A model generated the notes under the pieces. That model ran no database searches. It worked only from the letters and a program-made list of their open reading frames with translations, and had not been told where the DNA came from. Positions 1-5,606 of a stretch of DNA of 6,941 bases are shown one piece after another. The position numbers and the translations under genes were made by a program. The stretch comes from an uncultured delta proteobacterium (GTDB taxonomy: Bacteria; Myxococcota_A; Polyangia; Polyangiales; Ga0077539), in NCBI GenBank assembly GCA_903885885.1, contig CAISKJ010001770.1, forward strand, positions 1 through 6,941. The letters are read 5' to 3'. The stretch's first letter is position 1; every line of letters begins with the position of its first letter.

Positions 1-780
1 CGCGCCCGACGCCGGCGGCGCCCCACGGCGCTCGCGCGCGAAGAGGTACACCAGCGCGGCGCACTGGAGCGTCTCGGTGAACGCCGTCGCGTACCCGGCG
101 CCCGCGACGCCCAGCCGCGGCGCGCCGAAGCGGCCGTGAATGAGCGCGTACGCGAGCAGCCCGTTGACGACGTTGCCCGCGAGGCCGACGCGCATCGACG
201 TGCGCGTGTCGCCCGCGCCCTGACGCCACTGCGTGAGCGCCGAGAGCACGCACAGCCCCGGCGCGCCCCACGAGCGGGCGCCGAGGAAGCTCCGCGCGGG
301 CTCCACGAGCGCGCGGTCGACGCCGAGCGCGGCGAGCGCCCACGACGCGTCGCGCGCGAGGAGCCACACGACCACGCCGGCCCCCGCGCCCACGAGCGCG
401 CCCGCCTGCGCGTAGCGCAGCGCGTCGCCGGGGCGCCCCTCGCCCACGGCCCACGCGACGCGCACCTTCACGCCGCGCATGAGCCCCATGACCAGCGCGT
501 AGCAGAGGTACATGAGCACCGTCGCGACGCCGACGCCGCCGATCGACGCGGGGCCAAGCGCGCCCACGAGGCGCGTGTCGACGAGGCCCATGGCGGTCTC
601 ACCCAGCATCGCGACGGCGATGGGCCACGCCAGCGTCGACACCTCGCGCATGGCCGATGCGCGAAGCACTTCTTCGGGCCGCCTACCGGTCAGGGCGCGC
701 TGGCGCACCCACCCCGCACGCACCGCCAGGGTGTGCAGCGCCGGCGCGGCCCTGCGTCTCAAACGATCGAGGCATACCAT
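1..780 (-). CDS. MATE-family efflux transporter, N-terminal part (3' end beyond left edge)
   Basis: This is an inner-membrane transporter of the MATE (multi antimicrobial extrusion) family, which exports drugs or metabolites in exchange for Na+ or H+. The open frame gives 260 residues from ATG at 780 with no stop before the left edge; family members have about 450, so roughly the first half is present. Residues 46-75 (REVSTLAWPIAVAMLGETAM, then GLVDTRLVG) match the usual first helix. Residues 187-237 hold the classic QGAGDTRTSM...GNVVNG...GRFGAPRLGVAGAGYATAF block, and hydrophobic helices lie near 80-101 and 124-142. The start is uncertain: ATG 780 has a weak GGTGAG four bases upstream, GTG codons at 789 and 792 are possible, and ATG 651 (M44) would remove a basic 43-residue extension and begin where most relatives do. 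The substrate cannot be read from sequence. Long plus-strand frames across it are shadows. Confidence 0.9.
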   Translation of the reverse strand, partial: MVCLDRLRRRAAPALHTLAVRAGWVRQRALTGRRPEEVLRASAMREVSTLAWPIAVAMLGETAMGLVDTRLVGALGPASIGGVGVATVLMYLCYALVMGLMRGVKVRVAWAVGEGRPGDALRYAQAGALVGAGAGVVVWLLARDASWALAALGVDRALVEPARSFLGARSWGAPGLCVLSALTQWRQGAGDTRTSMRVGLAGNVVNGLLAYALIHGRFGAPRLGVAGAGYATAFTETLQCAALVYLFARERRGAPPASGA

Positions 781-818
781 GATGCTCACCACTCGCTCCC
801 GACCGCCCCGTCGCCACT

Positions 819-839
819 CCCCTGGAGTTGAACCAGGGG
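819..839 (-). other. Hairpin resembling a tRNA/tmRNA T-arm
   Basis: On the minus strand this reads CCCCTGG, a seven-base loop TTCAACT, then CCAGGGG: a perfect 7-bp stem. The loop and closing bases match the T-arm consensus GGTTCRANTCC of tRNA and tmRNA. No acceptor stem, anticodon arm or CCA end can be found at the right distances, so it is not an intact tRNA. The flanking CACTCC (minus 864-859) can pair with GGAGTG (minus 820-815), sharing the last two G of the hairpin stem, which could give a larger fold. It lies in the putative leader of the MATE gene. No T-tract follows, so it is not a standard terminator. Confidence 0.35.
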
Positions 840-880
840 CGTCGCGGGGCAATCAGTCGGAGTGCGAACATCCCTGGGCT

Positions 881-958
881 TTAGTTGCGCCGCACCTTCA
901 CGACCGAACCGTGGAGTGCGATCGACGTGCACGGGTTGGCCGTGCGCATCCGCGCCAT
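881..958 (-). CDS. Possible 25-residue small ORF / leader peptide upstream of the MATE gene
   Basis: ATG at 958 opens a 25-codon frame ending in TAA at 883-881 and reading MARMRTANPCTSIALHGSVV followed by KVRRN. It lies 17 bases downstream of a minus-strand TATGAT (980-975), so a transcript starting near 968 would have a leader of about 10 bases; no Shine-Dalgarno sequence is seen. It precedes the T-arm-like hairpin and the MATE gene on the same strand, an arrangement that could be a leader peptide. I do not recognise the peptide, and a frame this short can occur by chance in GC-rich DNA. Confidence 0.15.
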   Translation of the reverse strand: MARMRTANPCTSIALHGSVVKVRRN

Positions 959-1010
959 GGTGGTGGTCGTGAAAATCATAGGGAGCCCTTAACGTCTCAG
1001 AGTGAGCGGC

Positions 1011-1023
1011 GCCTTGTCAAGGC
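1011..1023. promoter_or_regulatory. 13-bp perfect palindrome, possible operator
   Basis: GCCTTG-T-CAAGGC is a perfect inverted repeat around one central base, about 75 bases upstream of the lipoprotein start at 1098. Its size suits a small dimeric regulator. No second copy was noticed and no factor can be named. It could also be a chance palindrome. Confidence 0.25.
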
Positions 1024-1097
1024 CGATGTGCCCTCGCCGCGCGCGGTGCAAAAGGGCGCTTCAAGTGGCCACCGGCGAGGTGTTAGCGTCGGTGCCG

Positions 1098-2081
1098 ATG
1101 TGGCGGGATACGCGATGGAACGATGCCCTTCTCGCGGTTGCGCTCGCCGGAGCGCTCGGCTGCGGGGAGCCGAAGCGCACCGACCCGTTTCAGCCGGGGC
1201 CCACGGGCGACGTGCCGACGGCGACGGACACCGCGCCTGCGGCCGACCTGGGCGTGGCGGGCGAGTGCAGCGCGAGCGCGCAGTGCGACGACCGCCTCGC
1301 GTGCACGCTCGACGAGTGCGTGTTCGGCGGGCGCTGCGAGCACACGCCGATGCCGTCGATGTGCCCGGCGGGCCAGCGCTGCATCGTGGGCGTCGGCTGC
1401 GCGAGCGGCACCACCTGCACCACGAGCGCGCAGTGCGACGACGGCGTGGCGTGCACGCGCGACCTCTGCGCCGTCGGCGGGATGTGCCAGAACATCAACG
1501 ACGACGCCCAGTGCACCGGCGGTCAGGTGTGCACGAGCGCGGGGTGCGCCGCGCAAGGCACATGCAGGACCGACGCGGATTGCAACAACCGCTTGTTCTG
1601 TGACGGCGTCGAGCGATGCATGGGCGGGTCATGTGTCCGTGGCACCATGATGGACTGTCGCGACAGCGACCCCTGCACGGGCGATGTCTGCAATGAGGCG
1701 ATGCAGCGGTGCGATCACCCGATGGCCACGATGTGCGGTGGCACGGTGGCGCCGGGCTCGTACACGCTCTCGCCCGCGATCTCCTACTCGTGTGGCGCCG
1801 GAGCGCTCGGGCCGATTGGCAGCGTGACGCTCGCTGTCTCGGCGGGTGGCGTCACCGTCACGGGGTTTCCGACGGCACTCACGGGCCTCGCGCCCACCGA
1901 CGGGATGTTCACCGTGTCGGGTCAGGAGTCTCGCGGTTCGTGCGTCTGGCGGTACACGCTGAGCGGTAGCTTCACGATGCCCAATGAGTTTACGGGGTCG
2001 TGGAACCTCAGCTTCGACAACTGCATCGCCTCGCTCGGGTGCCTCTCGCGCTTCGGCCTCGTGCGCGGAACGCGCATGTGA
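1098..2081 (+). CDS. Cysteine-rich repeat lipoprotein (paralogue A)
   Basis: A predicted secreted lipoprotein of 327 residues; function unknown. MWRDTRWNDA then a hydrophobic stretch leads to ...AGALGC, giving lipid-bearing Cys22 (an A-L-G-C box, not the canonical L-[AS]-[AG]-C). Residues 23-55 are a Thr/Ala/Asp linker. Residues 57-150 hold two near-identical units spaced C-x5-C-x5-C-x4-C-x5-C-x8-C-x5-C-x5-C (starting C57 and C107), each with CDD after the second gap. A third, divergent unit runs from C156 to C213. Residues 216-327 form a beta-rich domain with four cysteines (232, 282, 309, 315). Even spacing suggests disulfides formed outside the cytoplasm. ATG 1098 was chosen because it yields a normal signal peptide; in-frame GTG 1080 and 1092 and ATG 1002 are alternatives, and no strong ribosome site decides. 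Followed 11 bases later by its paralogue, so probably co-transcribed. Confidence 0.82.
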   Translation: MWRDTRWNDALLAVALAGALGCGEPKRTDPFQPGPTGDVPTATDTAPAADLGVAGECSASAQCDDRLACTLDECVFGGRCEHTPMPSMCPAGQRCIVGVGCASGTTCTTSAQCDDGVACTRDLCAVGGMCQNINDDAQCTGGQVCTSAGCAAQGTCRTDADCNNRLFCDGVERCMGGSCVRGTMMDCRDSDPCTGDVCNEAMQRCDHPMATMCGGTVAPGSYTLSPAISYSCGAGALGPIGSVTLAVSAGGVTVTGFPTALTGLAPTDGMFTVSGQESRGSCVWRYTLSGSFTMPNEFTGSWNLSFDNCIASLGCLSRFGLVRGTRM

Positions 2082-2088
2082 AAGGTGG
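2081..2088 (+). promoter_or_regulatory. Ribosome binding site of paralogue B, overlapping the stop of A
   Basis: AAAGGTGG begins on the last base of the TGA stop of paralogue A and ends four bases before ATG 2093. It is the clearest Shine-Dalgarno-like site in the window and settles the start of B. Overlap with the upstream stop suggests translational coupling of A and B. Confidence 0.6.
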
Positions 2089-2092
2089 TCTC

Positions 2093-3190
2093 ATGCCTCG
2101 CGTGCGCACATGGATGCCCTCATGGCTCATCGCTCCGCTCCTCGTGGCCTGCAGTGAACCGGCGGGGCCTCGCTTCGTCGACGGCGACGCCTCGGTCGCA
2201 GCGGACACGCCCGCCGCGGCCTGCACCGCGAGTACTCAATGCGACGACGGCGTCGCGTGCACGCGAGACATCTGCGTCGTCGGCGGCGTCTGCGAGCATG
2301 TGCCCGACGGCCCCATGTGCATGCCCGCCATGCGCTGCACCCGCGCGGCCGACTGCAACGACAACGTCGCCTGCACGCGGGATACGTGCCTCGTAGACGG
2401 CACCTGCGGCCACACCGTGCAGAACGACATGTGCCCGGCGGGGCAGACCTGCGACACGACGCGCGGATGCTCGAGCGGAGCCACGCCCGGCATGTGCCGC
2501 ACCGAGGCCGACTGTCGCGACGCGTTCGACTGCACCGTAGACACCTGCGGGGCCGACGGCCGCTGTGCTTCGATCGCGCAGAACGCCCGCTGCAGCGCTG
2601 GGCAGGTGTGTCGGGTGGGGATGGGGTGCATCAGCGAGCGGAGCTGCTCCGCGGACACCGACTGCGACGACCGCATGCGCTGCAACGGCGCGGAGCGCTG
2701 TGTCGAGTTCGGGTGCGTCGCGGGCACGGCGGTCAACTGTGACGACATGGACCCCTGCACAACGGACACGTGCGCGGAGAGCGGCGCGTCGATGTGCGCA
2801 CACGCGATGGTGGCGTCGTGCATGGGTGGCGGCAATCCGCGCTCGGGGGTTTATTCGCTCAACCCTGGGGTGATGTACACGTGTGATTCACTGCTTGGCA
2901 CGCGCGTCGTCGAGATCAATATGTCTGCAGTGCAGATCACGGTGACCGCGACGGGGATCACCGTGACGGGCGCCCCCGCGACGATGACCGGCGGCCCCGT
3001 GATGAGCGGAATGTTCTCTGCGAGCGGCACGATCGCGGGCACCTGCGCCGAGGTCTACACGCTGACGGGACGCTTCACCGACGACCGCCACTTCTCGGGA
3101 ACTTTCGGCACCATGTACACCGGACTCGATTGCTTCTTCACCAACTGCGTGACAAACATGTTCCCGGTGATGGGCACACTCGCGCTCTAA
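2093..3190 (+). CDS. Cysteine-rich repeat lipoprotein (paralogue B)
   Basis: A 365-residue predicted lipoprotein, paralogous to the gene just upstream; function unknown. MPRVRTWMPSWLIAPLLVAC is a short signal with a canonical L-V-A-C box, so Cys20 is lipidated. A short Asp/Ala linker follows. There are four cysteine units: C44-C82 (shortened, sharing C82 with the next), C82-C126, C135-C179 and the divergent C185-C243. The first three use the spacing of paralogue A (x5, x5, x4, x5, x8, x5), and CDDGVACTRD occurs in both proteins. Residues 252-365 align with the C-terminal domain of A: a G-x-Y-x-L-x-P opening, a G-x-TVTG-x-P segment, an SG...C...YTL[ST]G-x-F segment, and cysteines 264, 318, 347 and 352 matching 232, 282, 309 and 315 of A. 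Compared with A it carries one extra repeat. The likely origin is tandem duplication followed by divergence. Confidence 0.87.
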   Translation: MPRVRTWMPSWLIAPLLVACSEPAGPRFVDGDASVAADTPAAACTASTQCDDGVACTRDICVVGGVCEHVPDGPMCMPAMRCTRAADCNDNVACTRDTCLVDGTCGHTVQNDMCPAGQTCDTTRGCSSGATPGMCRTEADCRDAFDCTVDTCGADGRCASIAQNARCSAGQVCRVGMGCISERSCSADTDCDDRMRCNGAERCVEFGCVAGTAVNCDDMDPCTTDTCAESGASMCAHAMVASCMGGGNPRSGVYSLNPGVMYTCDSLLGTRVVEINMSAVQITVTATGITVTGAPATMTGGPVMSGMFSASGTIAGTCAEVYTLTGRFTDDRHFSGTFGTMYTGLDCFFTNCVTNMFPVMGTLAL

Positions 3191-3214
3191 GCGCCTTTCA
3201 AGCAGACCATTCGC

Positions 3215-4996
3215 TCACTGGTTTGCGACGATACCCACATCCGCCGAACGTGTCGGCGTTGCGATCACACGCGAGGCACGGCTAGTAGATGCGATGTCCT
3301 GTGCGGTAAGAATATAGACCCTCGATAGATTGCGCTCCAAGACAGCGAGATCGTCGCGCGTGTCACCATCGATGTCGCCAATCGAAACCACGATAGCGAC
3401 GGTTGTCGCATCGACACCCATCGGGTCGAGCACGGGCCGCGTGATGGTTAGTCTTCGCCCGGCTGCGCCCATTACCACAGACGGCCTCGAAAAATCGGCG
3501 GTGCCCGCCGCCGAGGTTCGAGCGTTCGCGTCGTTGAATCCGTCCCCGTTCGTGTCACCCGCGGCGCCGACGAGCAGGGCGGGCGAAGTGTCGAACGAAG
3601 GCGCGAAGGCCCCACCCCAGAAGACCGATGGCACGATCGAAGTCCCGACGAAGGTGACGCCACCAAAATCAGCGCGACCATCGCCATCCATATCGCCAAC
3701 GGGCCTCAGCCCAGCCGTGCTCGGGACCCCGGCGCCCAGAGGCGACAGTGTTGTCGTCGCGGAGCCTGCTTGTGCGCTGCACGACATCAACAAGCGGCTG
3801 CTCGAGGAGATCGTGCACAGGAGCACATCTCCCCTACCATCACCGTTTACGTCGCCGAGTGGCGCCGCGAACGAGGGCGTTGTGGGCGAGGTGAACGTCA
3901 TTCTCCCGTCGACGGCACCGCTCGGTCCCCCGAGGGCGATGTAGTCGTCGAGGGCAATGTCTCCGTAACCATCCCCGTTGATGTCTCCCAGCAGGTGCGC
4001 CGCGCGCACGATCGGGTCGAACGAACGAATCGGCCTCGCCGAAAGCCCCGAAGGCGATCCCAGGTGCAACGCCGCTACGTAGGTCGTAGCGCTCGAAGCC
4101 GGGCGAGATGTCACCAGAAGATCGCCGAAGCCGTCTCCGTTGACGTCGCACCCGACACCCGAGAGCATCGCGACGCTGCCAGGATCGAAGCGGATCGTCG
4201 ATGGCGATGCGCCCAAGCCAGCCCCCGTGCCCGCGTAGACATAGACCGTCCCCTCGACCGCATAGGCGAGATCCGCGTACCCGTCGCCGTTGAAGTCCGT
4301 GGCGCTCCCCCACGCGGTGTTCACCGTGGCCGAGCGGTGGCCCACCACGAACTGCCACGTGGGGCCGTACGTCGCCCCGACCACGCCCGCGCGCACGCCC
4401 GCTGCGCGCCAGAACCACACGCCGGGCGCCAGCGTCATCGGCGTCACCGTCGTGCTGCCCGTCGCCTCGAAGCGATGAACCACCGTCGCGCACGCACGCT
4501 CGCGACACAGCTCGATGCGCGCTCCGTCCGTCGCGCTGGCGAGCTCCCACCGAAGGCGCGGCGTCTGCGACGTGACCGTCGACGTCGACAGCGGCGCCAC
4601 CATGCGCGGCGCCGCGACCGTCGCGCACGCGCCGTCGAACGGCGTAGCGCCCGCATCGCACACGATCACGTCGGGCGCCGCATCGACCGCAACCTCTGCA
4701 ACGTCGTCGCCATCGCGGCCGTCGAAGGCGACATCGCGCGCGCCTCCCGCGTCGCCGAGATCGTCGGCTACCCCTGCCTCGGCGGGCTCGTCGCGCGCGT
4801 CGGCGGGGCCGTCGACGATCTCCGCTTCGGCGAGGTCGTTCAGCGACGCGTCGCGCGCATCGGTCACGTCTGCAACATCAGCGCGGCACGTTCCGCGCTG
4901 CGCACACGGCGTGAAATCCACCTCGGGCAGGCAGCCCGCCCCTGCAATCGCCGCAGCCCACGCTAGCCCCACACGGCACGCACGCTCGACCTTCAT
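3215..4996 (-). CDS. FG-GAP/VCBS-repeat lipoprotein with a seven-motif calcium propeller
   Basis: A 593-residue predicted surface lipoprotein with an integrin-alpha-like beta-propeller, a fold used for binding proteins or glycans. A basic, hydrophobic N-terminus leads to IAGAGC, making Cys22 the likely lipid site (non-canonical box). Residues 38-112 are a low-complexity Asp/Ala/Glu linker. Residues about 127-220 look like a fibronectin-III-type beta domain (RLRW, WFWRAA, WQFVVG). Seven DxxGDxxxD loops begin at D234, D284, D338, D382, D435, D481 and D541, 44-60 residues apart, as expected for one seven-bladed propeller binding calcium. The sixth (DTNGDGFNDANA) lacks the usual DL after the loop and the seventh has T for the second G. 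It converges on paralogue B with 24 bases between stops. ATG 4996 is the start giving the signal peptide; no clear ribosome site. Ligand unknown. Confidence 0.9.
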   Translation of the reverse strand: MKVERACRVGLAWAAAIAGAGCLPEVDFTPCAQRGTCRADVADVTDARDASLNDLAEAEIVDGPADARDEPAEAGVADDLGDAGGARDVAFDGRDGDDVAEVAVDAAPDVIVCDAGATPFDGACATVAAPRMVAPLSTSTVTSQTPRLRWELASATDGARIELCRERACATVVHRFEATGSTTVTPMTLAPGVWFWRAAGVRAGVVGATYGPTWQFVVGHRSATVNTAWGSATDFNGDGYADLAYAVEGTVYVYAGTGAGLGASPSTIRFDPGSVAMLSGVGCDVNGDGFGDLLVTSRPASSATTYVAALHLGSPSGLSARPIRSFDPIVRAAHLLGDINGDGYGDIALDDYIALGGPSGAVDGRMTFTSPTTPSFAAPLGDVNGDGRGDVLLCTISSSSRLLMSCSAQAGSATTTLSPLGAGVPSTAGLRPVGDMDGDGRADFGGVTFVGTSIVPSVFWGGAFAPSFDTSPALLVGAAGDTNGDGFNDANARTSAAGTADFSRPSVVMGAAGRRLTITRPVLDPMGVDATTVAIVVSIGDIDGDTRDDLAVLERNLSRVYILTAQDIASTSRASRVIATPTRSADVGIVANQ

Positions 4997-5104
4997 GACT
5001 CACGAGACTCGCATACCTCGGCGCGCTCGCGCAGCCACTTTGGCCGACCTCACCCTCCGCGCGCTCGCCTTGACACCCGTGCGCAGAACGCTTGTGATCG
5101 CTCC
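4997..5104. promoter_or_regulatory. Divergent intergenic promoter region
   Basis: These 108 bases lie between the FG-GAP lipoprotein (minus) and the proline-rich lipoprotein (plus), so both promoters should be here. A good plus-strand sigma-70-like pair is visible at 5070-5098; no equally good minus-strand pair was found. Confidence 0.5.
5070..5098 (+). promoter_or_regulatory. Sigma-70-like promoter for the proline-rich lipoprotein gene
   Basis: TTGACA at 5070-5075 is a perfect -35. Seventeen bases later, TGTGAT at 5093-5098 matches the -10 consensus at four of six positions including the key first T and final AT. A start site about seven bases past the -10 would fall on or next to the GTG at 5105, implying a leaderless or near-leaderless transcript. 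Exact consensus with ideal spacing is uncommon by chance in DNA this GC-rich. Confidence 0.5.
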
Positions 5105-5590
5105 GTGAGCTCTCATCCTCGCGATCGCGAGGGCGCGCCGCGCCTCTCGCCCCTTCCTTCTTCGCCGCCGCTCGTGCGACGCGCGCTGCTCGCCGCGGCG
5201 CTCTCGGCCCTCGGCTGCAGCGACACCGTGGCGCCGCCCACCGCCGATGCCGCGGTCGACACCCCGCCTGACTTCATCACGCCGATGCCGCCGCCCGTCG
5301 ACGCTCCCACCGTCGACGCGCCGACCCCGATGCCGCGGCCGCTCGACGCGGGGCCCGACATCATTCCGCCGATGCCGCCCCCCATGCCTCCGCCTCCCGA
5401 CGCGATGGTCACGCCGATGCCCCCGCCGCGCGACGCCGGGCTCGATGTGATTCCTCCGATGCCGCCCCCCATGCCGCCGCCCCCCATCGACGCCGGCGAA
5501 GCGCCCGACGCGGTTCCGCCGATGCCGCCGCCGCCGCCCGACGGCGCCATTCCGCCGATGCCGCCGCCGCCGCCCGACGCGGGCTTCTAA
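5105..5590 (+). CDS. Short proline-rich (PPMPPP-repeat) lipoprotein
   Basis: A 161-residue predicted lipoprotein starting with GTG. A long basic and Pro/Ser-rich N-region leads to VRRALLAAALSALGC, so Cys38 is the likely lipid site, with the same A-L-G-C box as paralogue A. The mature part is low-complexity: about 51 of 124 residues are proline, the rest mostly Asp, Ala, Met and Ile. IPPMPPPMPPPP occurs exactly twice (87-98, 116-127) and PPMPPPPPD twice (138-146, 150-158), linked by DAG-type segments. This should form extended polyproline-II helix, perhaps a periplasmic or wall-spanning stalk or scaffold. Runs of five prolines normally need EF-P to be translated. The start is unsure: GTG 5105 sits at the predicted transcription start, while GTG 5174 would leave a short 14-residue signal. 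No ribosome site is seen for either. The JmjC gene begins 16 bases downstream, likely one operon. Confidence 0.75.
   Translation: MSSHPRDREGAPRLSPLPSSPPLVRRALLAAALSALGCSDTVAPPTADAAVDTPPDFITPMPPPVDAPTVDAPTPMPRPLDAGPDIIPPMPPPMPPPPDAMVTPMPPPRDAGLDVIPPMPPPMPPPPIDAGEAPDAVPPMPPPPPDGAIPPMPPPPPDAGF
5363..5579 (+). repeat. Degenerate in-frame tandem repeats coding PPMPPP units
   Basis: Two 36-base blocks (5363-5398 and 5450-5485) encode the same twelve residues with some synonymous changes. Two 30-base blocks (5514-5543 and 5550-5579) are identical in DNA and 36 bases apart. All repeats keep the reading frame. The exact DNA identity of the last pair points to recent slippage or duplication, so unit number may vary between strains. 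The complementary strand reads as a glycine-rich shadow frame. Confidence 0.75.
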
Positions 5591-5606
5591 CCCCACACAC
5601 GCACCG

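Larger units (their letters stand above)
781..1097. other. Intergenic region between divergent MATE and lipoprotein genes
   Basis: These 317 bases separate the divergent MATE gene (minus) and the first cysteine-rich lipoprotein (plus), so promoters for both should lie here. I see a perfect 7-bp hairpin at 819-839, a 13-bp palindrome at 1011-1023, and a TATGAT (-10-like) on the minus strand at 980-975 without a convincing -35. There is also a 25-codon minus-strand ORF at 958-881. No convincing plus-strand sigma-70 promoter pair was found. No full RNA gene could be folded by eye. Confidence 0.6.

Noticed and set aside
136..831. Long plus-strand open frames over the left end (also 512-1603)
   Set aside because: They are antisense to a clear MATE transporter, or overlap the cysteine-rich lipoprotein in another frame. 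The residues are Arg/Ala/His-rich with no recognisable domain, typical of shadow frames in GC-rich DNA.
813..890. A complete tRNA or tmRNA gene on the minus strand around the T-arm-like hairpin
   Set aside because: No acceptor-stem partner at tRNA distance, no anticodon arm and no CCA end; the 3' flank also lacks the CTCCACCA ending usual for tmRNA.
1015..1020. Minus-strand TTGACA as a -35 for the MATE gene
   Set aside because: At 16-18 bases there is no acceptable -10; the nearest TATGAT is 34 bases away. The motif is part of the 13-bp palindrome.
3182..3198. Terminator between the convergent genes (GCGC-TCTAA-GCGC followed by CTTTC)
   Set aside because: The stem has only four pairs and the T run three bases; too weak to call in GC-rich DNA.
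3770..4966. Plus-strand frame of nearly 400 codons opposite the FG-GAP gene
   Set aside because: The minus strand has seven regular calcium loops and a signal peptide; the plus frame is Arg-rich and featureless.
5113..5550. Minus-strand glycine-rich frame resembling a collagen- or glycine-rich protein
   Set aside because: It is the exact complement of the proline codons (CCG/CCC read as CGG/GGG) of the lipoprotein, which has a proper signal peptide and lipobox.
5363..5579. CRISPR-like direct repeats
   Set aside because: The repeats are in-frame coding units without unique spacers and with proline-codon composition.
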